Assembly: GCA_002329445.1 (NCBI GenBank)
Contig: DCTU01000460.1
Location: 1,066-10,422, forward strand
Source: a bacterium UBP9_UBA1432
GTDB taxonomy: Bacteria; Vulcanimicrobiota; Xenobia; Xenobiales; Xenobiaceae
Direction of reading: 5' to 3'
DNA: 9,357 nucleotides
Shown here: positions 1-6,900 of the stretch, one piece after another
Position numbering within the stretch: position 1 is the first letter of the stretch
Layout of the letters: each line of letters begins with the position of its first letter
Notes under the pieces: model-generated
Databases searched by the model: none
Told to the model about the DNA's origin: nothing
The model's input: only the letters and a program-made list of their open reading frames with translations
Made by a program: the position numbers and the translations under genes

Positions 1-68
1 ACGAGGGCCACAGGGTCCGGGTGACCGACCCCGATGGTCTGGGACGGCTGGCCAGCGGCGTCCACTGA
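1..68 (+). CDS. C-terminal end of an unidentified protein (partial, 5' end outside window)
   Basis: The frame read from base 3 gives 21 codons ending in TGA at 66-68. Eighteen of the 21 third positions are G or C, the bias of the other genes here. The first plus-strand frame has an early stop, and the remaining one lacks this bias. A strong hairpin terminator begins about 40 bp after the stop, as expected for a gene end. The visible tail reads EGHRVRVTDPDGLGRLASGVH. The pattern G-x-R-V-R-V followed by a short G-R-L-x-x-G-V loosely recalls the end of SAF/FlgA-type beta domains, but 21 residues are far too few to assign a family, and no function is claimed. The gene converges on the GH13 gene that ends at 185. 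Confidence 0.6.
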   Translation, partial: EGHRVRVTDPDGLGRLASGVH

Positions 69-108
69 GCGGGGCCTTCCGGTCGCTTCAGGCTTCGTAC
101 CCTGAAGA

Positions 109-159
109 CGAAAGAGCCGCCCGAAACCGCATCCTGCGCGGCTCCGGGCGGCTCTTTCG
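109..159. terminator. Bidirectional hairpin terminator between convergent genes
   Basis: A perfect 15-bp inverted repeat, cgaaagagccgcccg (109-123) and cgggcggctctttcg (145-159), encloses a 21-nt loop. The loop can form a smaller stem (ccgc 127-130 with gcgg 138-141). The stem base carries AAAG/CTTT, so either strand's transcript ends in a short U-containing arm, though neither has a long U tract. It lies between the stop of the plus-strand gene (68) and the stop of the minus-strand GH13 gene (185), so it can serve both. A second small hairpin, cctccc (162-167) with gggagg (171-176) and a 3-nt loop, sits between it and the GH13 stop. Confidence 0.85.
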
Positions 160-184
160 TTCCTCCCTCGGGGAGGTCGGTCGG

Positions 185-1744
185 TCAGAGCTTGTCCAGG
201 GGCATGTAGATGGCGGCCTGCTTGCCGCCCAGCTTGCTGTGGATGCGGCCGTTCTGGATGGTCACGGTCTCGCCGGTGAGCAGCTCCTTGAGGGCCATCC
301 CCTCCCGCAGCCGGCTCTCGGCCCGGACGGGGATCTCGCGGGTCTGCTCGTGGGGGCTGTTGTTGAGGACCACCACGGCTTCATCCTGGGGATGCACGCG
401 ACCGTAGGCGTAGACCTGGTCGTCCTGCCACATCTCCAAGAGTCGGCCTTCGCGCAGGGCGATCGAGTCTTTCCGGATGGCTCCCAGCTTCTGGAAGTGG
501 GCCAGCATGTCCGGGTCGTTGTCGAAGTCCATCATCCGGCGGCTGGATTCGCTCCAACCCTCGTTGTCGCTCTCCATCGACGTTTCCGTGCCGTAGTAGA
601 CGCTGGGAATGCGGTTGAGGGTCATCTGGAAGGACAGGGCCAGCTTCAGCCGGTCGCGGTCGCCGCCGGCCTTGGTCAGGAAGCGCTTGGTGTCGTGGTT
701 GTCCAGGAAGGCCGACATCATCTCGGGCTTGGCGAACTTCCGGTCGCAGTCCGCCACCCGGTCGGCCAGTTGGCGCATGCTGCCGCCCTTGGCCAGGACG
801 TCGTCGATGGTGTAGTACAGCGGGTAGTCCACCAGGCCGTCCATGCCGCCGTGCTGGTACTGGGCGTACTTCGAGGGGTCGCCCACGTAGTACTCGCCCA
901 TCAGGTAGAAGTCGGGGCCCGCGTGTTCGTGCATGGCCTGGTTGAACTTGTCCCAGAAGGCCTTGGGGACGTTCTTCACGGCGTCCAGGCGGAACCCGTC
1001 CACCCCGGTGTCGGCCCAGAACTTGCCGACGTCGATCAGGTACTTCTCGACCTCGGGGTTTTCCTGGGCCAGGTCGGGAAGGCCGAAGATCGAGCAGTTC
1101 TCGGATTGCCAGGGGTCATCCCAGTCGGTCACGTCGCCGTTGTGGTGGAACCAGGAGTGCTTGGCCGGGTCCTGGTAGAAGGGATGCTCCCAGGCCGTAT
1201 GGTTGAGGGGGATGTCCAGCAGGACCTTCAACCCCTTCTCGTGGGCCGTGTTGACGAACTCCTTGAACTTGTCCATCGTGCCGACGTGCTCGTCGGTCTT
1301 GAAGTGGTCGACGGGCCAGTAGCCGTGGTAGCCGTCGCTGTTGACGAAGCTGGTCTGGTTGTCCATCGGCGGGGTGATCCACAGGGCCGTGGCGCCGGTG
1401 GACTTGATGTAGTCCATCTTGTCGATGACGCCCTGCAGATCCCCGCCATGATAGCGGTTCAGGTCGTCCTTGTTGACGGCGTGGTTGTTGTTGGGGTCGC
1501 CGTCGTGGAAGCGGTCGATCAACAGGAAGTAGATCGTCTCGCCTTGCCAGGATCGCACCTTGGGGTCTTCGGGGAGCGGCGTGGGATGCGGAACGCCCGA
1601 GGGGACCGGCTGGGGCTTCTCCTGGGAGACCGCCAGGTTCTGGCCCAGGACGACCGAGTCGGTGACCTGGGCTTGCGGAGTGGTCCGGGGAGTCTCCCGC
1701 ACGGGAGTCGACATATTCGGGGTCAGGCCCACACTCTTGATCAC
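185..1744 (-). CDS. GH13 alpha-amylase / CGTase-like glycosidase, no signal peptide
   Basis: This 519-residue retaining alpha-glucan hydrolase should cleave alpha-1,4-glucosidic bonds. All four classical GH13 motifs are visible: region I DIPLNH (177-182); region II GFRLD with nucleophile D254; region III GEYY with acid/base E284; region IV FLDNHD with D351. Region V is GLPDL (221-225). The catalytic barrel starts near residue 68 (IYFLLIDRF) and a C-terminal beta domain runs from about 430 to 519. Phrases such as GVTA-like GATALWITPP, FHHNG and DAVKN resemble the cyclodextrin glucanotransferase/alpha-amylase branch (GH13_2-like), but the D and E (CBM20) domains of CGTases are absent. Residues 1-65 are proline/glutamine-rich with no hydrophobic segment, so no signal peptide. 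The GTG start (1742-1744) is chosen because GGAG lies 10 nt upstream (1755-1758) and an in-frame TGA lies only about ten codons back; ATG at residue 11 lacks a ribosome site. It follows another GH13 gene by 157 bp on the same strand. Family is certain; exact substrate is not. Confidence 0.93.
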   Translation of the reverse strand: MIKSVGLTPNMSTPVRETPRTTPQAQVTDSVVLGQNLAVSQEKPQPVPSGVPHPTPLPEDPKVRSWQGETIYFLLIDRFHDGDPNNNHAVNKDDLNRYHGGDLQGVIDKMDYIKSTGATALWITPPMDNQTSFVNSDGYHGYWPVDHFKTDEHVGTMDKFKEFVNTAHEKGLKVLLDIPLNHTAWEHPFYQDPAKHSWFHHNGDVTDWDDPWQSENCSIFGLPDLAQENPEVEKYLIDVGKFWADTGVDGFRLDAVKNVPKAFWDKFNQAMHEHAGPDFYLMGEYYVGDPSKYAQYQHGGMDGLVDYPLYYTIDDVLAKGGSMRQLADRVADCDRKFAKPEMMSAFLDNHDTKRFLTKAGGDRDRLKLALSFQMTLNRIPSVYYGTETSMESDNEGWSESSRRMMDFDNDPDMLAHFQKLGAIRKDSIALREGRLLEMWQDDQVYAYGRVHPQDEAVVVLNNSPHEQTREIPVRAESRLREGMALKELLTGETVTIQNGRIHSKLGGKQAAIYMPLDKL

Positions 1745-1901
1745 GGTCAGGCAGCTCCAGACTTCTGGTTGTTCTCAGGGGATTTCACGACCTGGGTCGA
1801 GTCTATCTAGGCCTTTCAGGCTCGAACAAGGCGGGTTTCTGTAAAAAACATGTTGCCTGCGCGCCCACCCTGCGCGTTCCGGGAAAGGGGCGGCCGGCTC
1901 T
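1745..1901 (-). other. Intergenic region between the two GH13 genes
   Basis: This 157-bp stretch carries no gene. In the minus-strand transcript a 5-bp GC stem (1860-1864 with 1872-1876, 7-nt loop) follows the upstream GH13 stop. A run of six U (1843-1848) comes 11 nt later, next to the palindrome AACATGTT (1847-1854). The hairpin is short and too far from the U run to be a good intrinsic terminator, so read-through into the distal GH13 gene is plausible. I could not find a well-spaced -35/-10 pair for a separate promoter. Confidence 0.35.
1755..1758 (-). promoter_or_regulatory. Shine-Dalgarno GGAG supporting the GTG start of the distal GH13 gene
   Basis: On the minus strand GGAG is followed by 10 nt and then GTG. 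The alternative ATG ten codons in has no purine-rich sequence in front of it, so this site decides the start. Confidence 0.55.
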
Positions 1902-3761
1902 TCACGAGGAACGCCGGACCAGCACGACGCCGCTGCGACCCTCCAGGTCCAGTCGGATGGCGTCGCAGGCCCGTGCCTTGATTGTTCGGCCCCCACCCAG
2001 GATGGGTTCCCAGGTTCCCGGACCGACCGGAACCCGGACGTCGCGGCGGGAGGGGCCGTTGTTGAGGACCACCACCAGGGCCTGCTCAGCGTGGGTGCGC
2101 TCGAAGGCGAAGAGGCCTCGCCGATCGTCAGCCAGGAGCGTGCGGTAGTCCCCCACCTGCAAGGCTGGCCAGGTGTTGCGCAGGGCGATGCAGCGGCGGT
2201 AGTGCTCCAGCAGGTCCCGGTCCACCTCGACCGGATCGGGCCGGGCAGCCGGCCTCTGGTCGGGGAGGGTCGCTTCGGCCTCGAACTTCAGGTCGTCCCA
2301 GACCATCGGCTTGCGGCAGCACGGGTCGTTGCCCCCCCACATCCCGACCTCGTCACCGTAGTAGATCATCGGCGCCCCCACGTAGGTCATCTGGAAGAGG
2401 ACCGCCAGCTTCTGTCGCTGGCGTTCTTCGGGGGTCGGCTTGCGGGTGAGGTACTCGGGGTTGCTGCCCTTGGTCTTCTCGCAGTAGGCGTGCCAGTCGC
2501 GCATGGCCACCAGGTCGGCGTTGACCACGTTGGAGGCCACCCGGGCCGTGTCGTGGCTGCCCAGCAGGTTCTGCATGCCGTAGGCCACCTGCGGGGCGTA
2601 GGCCTCGCGGATCTCGCGCAGGCGAGCGTCGAACTCGGAAGCCCGGATGGCGTGGCGTCGGGCGAAGAAGAAGTCGTGGCAGGTGAAGGCGAAGTTGTAG
2701 TTCATCACCGCCGAGAACTCATCGCCTTCCAGGTAGGGCTTGTTGGCCTCGACGGTGTCGATCACCTCGGCGGTCATGTAGGCCTCGGGGTTGATCGAGC
2801 GGACCAGGCGGCTCCAGTCCTTCCAGAAGGCGTGCTTCACGCAGAAGGCGACGTCCAGTCTCCAGCCGTCGATTCCTTCCTGGGGGCGCCCCTGGCCGCT
2901 GGGGTCCATCCAGCGCCGGGTGACCGCGTAGATGTACTCTCGCGGACCGGTCACGATGCCGCGCTCGTCCTGGCGCAGGTTGGGCAGTTCCTTGACGCCG
3001 AACCACCCCTGGTATTCGAACGTCTTCCCCGTCGCGGGATCCGCCCAGGACTTGATCTCGAACCAGTCCCGGTAGGGCGAGGCCTGCTGGTTCTTCACCA
3101 CGTCGGTGAAGAAGGGGTTGGTCATGCCCATGTGGTTGAAGACGCCGTCGAAGACGACCCGGATGCCGCGCAGGTGGGCCTGGCGGATCAGCTCCAGGGC
3201 CAGCTTGTCGGCGGCGGTCCAGTGCCAGGTGGAGGGGTCGTCGGGCTTTTCAGAGGCGATCAGCCGCCGATCTCCTTCCGGATCGGGCCCGAAGGTCGGG
3301 TCGATGTGCTGGTAGACGTAGGCATCGTACTTGTGGGAGGAGGGCGCCATGAAGACGGGGTTGAGGTAGACCGCGTTGATGCCCAGGTCCCGCAGGTAGT
3401 CCAGCTTGTCGATCACGCCCTGCAGGTCGCCTCCGTAGCGACGGCGCTGCAGGTGGAACCAGATGTCCTTGCCGGCGTGGGCCTTCTCGTAGGGCTGCAT
3501 CCGGTACCAGTCGGAGGTCCAGGGGTGCACCCGCCAGGGCTCGGCCTGGCTGTGGGGCCAGGAACCGTCCTGGTCCACCAGGCGGGGATCGTTGGAGGGG
3601 TCGCCGTTGCGGAAGCGTTCCGGGAAGATCTGGTACCAGACCGCCTTCTTGGACCACTCCGGCACGAAGGAGTCGTCGGCCCGGACGGCGCTGGAGACCA
3701 GGCCCGTCAGGACCAGCAGGCACACGACAGACGCGAGATGACGCAACGTTCCAACCTCCAT
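1902..3761 (-). CDS. Secreted GH13 alpha-glycosidase (neopullulanase/cyclomaltodextrinase-like)
   Basis: This 619-residue GH13 enzyme is predicted to be exported. A hydrophobic stretch at about 11-25 follows R7/H8, with a likely signal peptidase I site after AVRA (residue 28). The catalytic barrel begins almost at once (VWYQIFPERF, 41-50). Catalytic motifs are region I DGVFNH (205-210), region II GWRLD with nucleophile D303, region III AEVI with acid/base E332, and region IV GSHD with D404. A C-terminal beta domain runs from about 545 to 619 (VVVLNNGP at 563-570). The YQIFPERF opening and region II/III sequences recall neopullulanase, cyclomaltodextrinase and maltogenic amylase, yet the separate N-terminal domain of those enzymes is missing. 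Long loops at about 62-108 and 425-450 enlarge the barrel. Start ATG 3759-3761 has GGGGGAG 5 nt upstream. It heads the minus-strand GH13 pair and is divergent from the polymerase gene. Catalytic family is certain; specificity (pullulan, cyclodextrin, maltodextrin) is not resolved. Confidence 0.93.
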   Translation of the reverse strand: MEVGTLRHLASVVCLLVLTGLVSSAVRADDSFVPEWSKKAVWYQIFPERFRNGDPSNDPRLVDQDGSWPHSQAEPWRVHPWTSDWYRMQPYEKAHAGKDIWFHLQRRRYGGDLQGVIDKLDYLRDLGINAVYLNPVFMAPSSHKYDAYVYQHIDPTFGPDPEGDRRLIASEKPDDPSTWHWTAADKLALELIRQAHLRGIRVVFDGVFNHMGMTNPFFTDVVKNQQASPYRDWFEIKSWADPATGKTFEYQGWFGVKELPNLRQDERGIVTGPREYIYAVTRRWMDPSGQGRPQEGIDGWRLDVAFCVKHAFWKDWSRLVRSINPEAYMTAEVIDTVEANKPYLEGDEFSAVMNYNFAFTCHDFFFARRHAIRASEFDARLREIREAYAPQVAYGMQNLLGSHDTARVASNVVNADLVAMRDWHAYCEKTKGSNPEYLTRKPTPEERQRQKLAVLFQMTYVGAPMIYYGDEVGMWGGNDPCCRKPMVWDDLKFEAEATLPDQRPAARPDPVEVDRDLLEHYRRCIALRNTWPALQVGDYRTLLADDRRGLFAFERTHAEQALVVVLNNGPSRRDVRVPVGPGTWEPILGGGRTIKARACDAIRLDLEGRSGVVLVRRSS

Positions 3762-3768
3762 CCTGGCT

Positions 3769-3785
3769 CCCCCATGCCGCGGGGG
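3769..3785 (-). promoter_or_regulatory. Possible Shine-Dalgarno-sequestering hairpin before the secreted GH13 start
   Basis: In the minus-strand transcript CCCCC (3785-3781), a 7-nt loop and GGGGG (3773-3769) form a five G-C pair stem. The right arm is the core of the Shine-Dalgarno sequence GGGGGAG, which lies 5 nt before the ATG at 3761. Folding would cover the ribosome site. The stem is short and such arms arise by chance in GC-rich DNA, so a regulatory role is only inferred. Confidence 0.3.
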
Positions 3786-3890
3786 CTGGTTCGACCTTCA
3801 GACCGGGCGGGCCTGTCCGGAGGGCGCGGTTCATTCAGTTCACAAGCTTTTCGGTTGTTTCGCCTGCCTCCCGGGCTTAGCCTGAGAGTC

Positions 3891-3894
3891 GAGG
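3891..3894 (+). promoter_or_regulatory. Shine-Dalgarno GAGG supporting the TTG start of the polymerase
   Basis: GAGG lies 9 nt before TTG 3904-3906. The frame is closed by TGA at 3883-3885 and offers no ATG or GTG between that stop and the TTG. The next GTG, residue 6, would remove the conserved first PHP strand. The rare start codon suggests low translation, which fits a mutagenic polymerase. Confidence 0.5.
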
Positions 3895-3903
3895 CGTTCG
3901 ATC

Positions 3904-6900
3904 TTGGTCCATCTCCATGTGCGCAGTTGGTTTTCCTTCCTGGCGGGGGCTTCGGCCCCCGAGGATCTGGTGCGGGCGGCCGCCGACCTGGGGCAATCCG
4001 CCCTGGCGCTGACGGATCTGCACGGCCTCTTCGGTGCCGTGCGCCTGGCCCGGGCATGCCGGCCGGCCGGGATTCGTCCTCTCTTCGGGGCCACGGTCAT
4101 GGTGGAGGGCTTCCCCCTGGTGCTTCTGGCCCGGCACGCCCTGGGCTATGGCAACCTCTGTCAGGCCTTGACCTGTGCCCACCAGGCGGAGCGGCTCGGT
4201 CCGCACCTCTCGCGGGAGGATTTGGCCGCCTGGAGCAGCGGTCTGCTGGCTTTGACCGGGGGGCCGGAGGGGCGCCTGGACACCCTGGTGCGCCAGGGGG
4301 AAACCGCGCAGGCCCGGCGCTGGCTGGCCTGCCTCGGGGAGATCTTCCCCGACGCGCTGTACGTCGAGCTGGCCCACCGCATGCTCCCCGGCGACGGAGC
4401 GGCGCTGGCGCGGGTGCGCGATCTGGCCTGTCAGGTCCGCCTGCCGGTCGTCGCCAGCAACGCCGTGCGCTACGCCCGCGCGGAGGGGCTGGCCCTGTAC
4501 GATGCCCTGACCTGCGTGCGCCTGGGGATCACCGTGGGCGACCCCCACCCCCAGCGCCCGGCCAACGACCAGGCCTTCCTGTGCGACGAGGCTGAGCTTC
4601 GCCGGCGCATCCCCTTCCCCGAGGCCCTGGAGCGCACCGAGGAGGTGGCCGCCCGCTGCCGGGTCGAGCTGCTGGCTGGCGAGGTGATCCCCCCGACGGC
4701 GCAGCTTCCCGAGGGCCGCTCTGCGAAGGAATACCTGCGCGAGTTGTGCGAGCAGAGCCTGCCCCACCGCTACACCCCGGCCATGCGGCCGGCCGCCCGC
4801 CGGCAACTGGAGCACGAACTCGAGGTTGTGGGCGATCTGGACCTCGAAGAGTTCTTCCTGGTGGTCCACGAGGTGGTGGAGTTTGCCCGCAGTCGGGGCA
4901 TCCGCTGCGCCGGTCGGGGCTCGGCGGCCAACTCCATCCTGGCGTGGCTTCTGGGCATCACCGCCGTGGATCCGCTGGCCCAGAACCTGCTCTTCGAGCG
5001 TTTCCTGCACCGGGGACGCAAGGGCATGCCCGACATCGACGTGGACTTCGACTCCGCTCGCCGCCCCGAGGTGATCGCCTGGATGGAGGCGCGTTTCGGT
5101 CGCCAGCACACCGCCATGACCGCCACGGTCTGCACCTATGGCCTGAAGAGCGGCGTCCGGGACATGCTCAAGGTCCTGGGCTGCACTCCCGAGGCGGTGG
5201 ACCGGGTGGCGGCTCGGATCAGCCACTGGGATGCGCTGGACAGCCTGCGGGCTCGCCGCGAGGAACTCCAGGAGGCGCTGCTGGGGGCCGGCCAGCCGCT
5301 GCTCCCCGAGCGGGGTGGGGCGGAGGGAAGGCGTCGGCCGGGTCCGACACACCCACCGCCAACGAACAGGCGGGCCGGGCTCTTCGATGTCCTCTTCGCC
5401 TTGTTGGAGAGGTTGCCGGGGTGCCCTCGGCACCTGGGCCTGCACAGCGGGGGGATGGTCCTCTCCCGGCGCCCCCTGACCTGTTTCAGCCCTCTGCAGA
5501 CCTCGGCCTGCGGCGTCCGCCAGTTGCAGTTCGACAAGGACGACGTCGAGGCGATGGGCCTGGTCAAGTTCGATGTCCTGGGCTTGAGGATGCTTTCGGT
5601 CCTGTCTGAGGCGGTGGACCTGGTCCGAGAGGATTCCGGCCGGGAGCTGGATCTGGAGGCCCTCCCCCTGGACGACGAGCCGACCTTCGAGTTGATCCGC
5701 TCGGGACGCTCGATGGGCCTCTTCCAGATCGAGAGCCCCGGCCAGGTCCACCTCCTCTCGCGCACCCGGCCCCAGGTCTTCCGCGACCTGGTGGTCCAGG
5801 TCGCCCTCTTCCGCCCCGGGCCCCTGCAGGGCGGGATGGTGAACCCCTACATCGAGCGCCGCGGCGGCCGGCAACCCGTCGAGGTCCTCCATTCCAGTCT
5901 GGAGCCGGTGTTGCGGGATACCCTGGGCATCGTGCTCTTCCAGGAGCAGGTCCTGGAGATCTGCCATCGCTTCGCGGGGATGAGCCTGGAGGAGGCCGAC
6001 GAGTTCCGCCGCCTGATGAGCCGCTGGCGCGACCCGGGCTCGATGCGCCAGATGCAGGAGGCCTTCGTGGCGGGCGCGATGGCCACCCACGCCGTTCCCC
6101 AGGAACTTGCCCTGGCGGTCTTCCGCCAGGTGGAGTCCTTCGTGGGCTACGGCTTCTGTCGCTCGCACGCGGCAGCCTTCGCGCGCACGGTGTACCACTC
6201 GGCCTGGTTGAAGGCCCACCATCCGGCAGCCTACATGGCGGCGGTGCTGCAGCATCATCCCGGCTTCCATCCCCTGGCCACGCTCATCGAGGAGGTCCGT
6301 CATCTGGGAGTCCGGATCCTGCCCGCCGACGCCTGGCTCTCGGGCTGGCGCTACACCCTGGAGGCCGGGGCCATCCGGGTCCCCTTGAGCGCGGTCACGG
6401 GGGTCAGCCCTTCTGCAGCCCGCCACCTGGTCGAGAACCGGGAGGGGTGTTCAAGCCTGGAGGCCTTGCTGGATCGGGTGGAACTGCCGGTCGAGGTCTG
6501 GGAGGCCCTGGCCCGCGCGGGGGCCTTCCGGGCGCGCTGCTCGCGCCGTGAGGCCCTGTGGCGGATCGGGCTGAGGCGCCCGAAGGCCGACTCGGCCTCG
6601 CGTTCGTCGCGCAGACTTCGCGCCTCCGCCTCCGTCGTCGGGCCCAGGAGGCCTGCTCGAGATGGGCGCCCCGCTTCTGGCAGGTTGGCCGGCCGGCCGG
6701 AGCCGGACCTGGGGTTGGAGTTCGGCCCTTCCGCCTCGCGACTCCCTCGGCTCGAGCCCCTGGATTCGACCCGGGAGATGGCCTGGGACTTCCGTCTGCA
6801 AGGCTTCTCGCCCCAAGGGCACCCCCTCTCCGCGCACCGCGAGCGCCTCCACCTGGCGGGCGTGACCCCCGTCGCGGACGTCTTCGCCATGCCGGCTGGC

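Larger units (their letters stand above)
3762..3903. promoter_or_regulatory. Divergent promoter region between secreted GH13 gene and DNA polymerase gene
   Basis: Both flanking genes are transcribed outward from these 142 bp, so promoters for both should lie here. TTCACA (3838-3843) could be a plus-strand -35 element, but no convincing -10 follows at normal spacing. I looked for the common LexA operator forms (CTGT-N8-ACAG, CGAAC-N4-GTTCG, GTTC-N7-GTTC) and saw no clear match; GTTC repeats near 3831-3840 have the wrong spacing. The minus-strand leader next to the GH13 start can form a small hairpin, listed separately. Confidence 0.5.

Noticed and set aside
239..1810. 523-codon open frame on the plus strand opposite the distal GH13 gene
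   Set aside because: It is antisense to a gene with all GH13 catalytic motifs. Its product is a Val/Gly/His-rich low-complexity string with no recognisable motif, typical of mirrored GC-rich codon bias.
1843..1876. Intrinsic terminator after the secreted GH13 gene
   Set aside because: The stem has only 5 bp and lies 11 nt before the U run. It is kept only as a weak note in the intergenic entry.
3831..3840. GTTC direct repeat as an alphaproteobacterial-type LexA operator
   Set aside because: The spacing between the two GTTC units is 5 nt rather than 7, and no other SOS operator form is visible.
2091..4595. 834-codon open frame on the plus strand over the secreted GH13 gene and the start of the polymerase
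   Set aside because: The translation is repetitive Val/Gly/Leu then Pro/Arg-rich sequence, and both strands it overlaps are explained by genes with clear motifs.
3877..6426. 849-codon minus-strand open frame opposite the polymerase
   Set aside because: It has Gln/His/Gly-rich composition without family features and is entirely antisense to a polymerase with intact catalytic motifs.
6687..6700. Short GGCC tandem repeat
   Set aside because: It lies within the coding frame of the polymerase linker and is expected by chance at this base composition.
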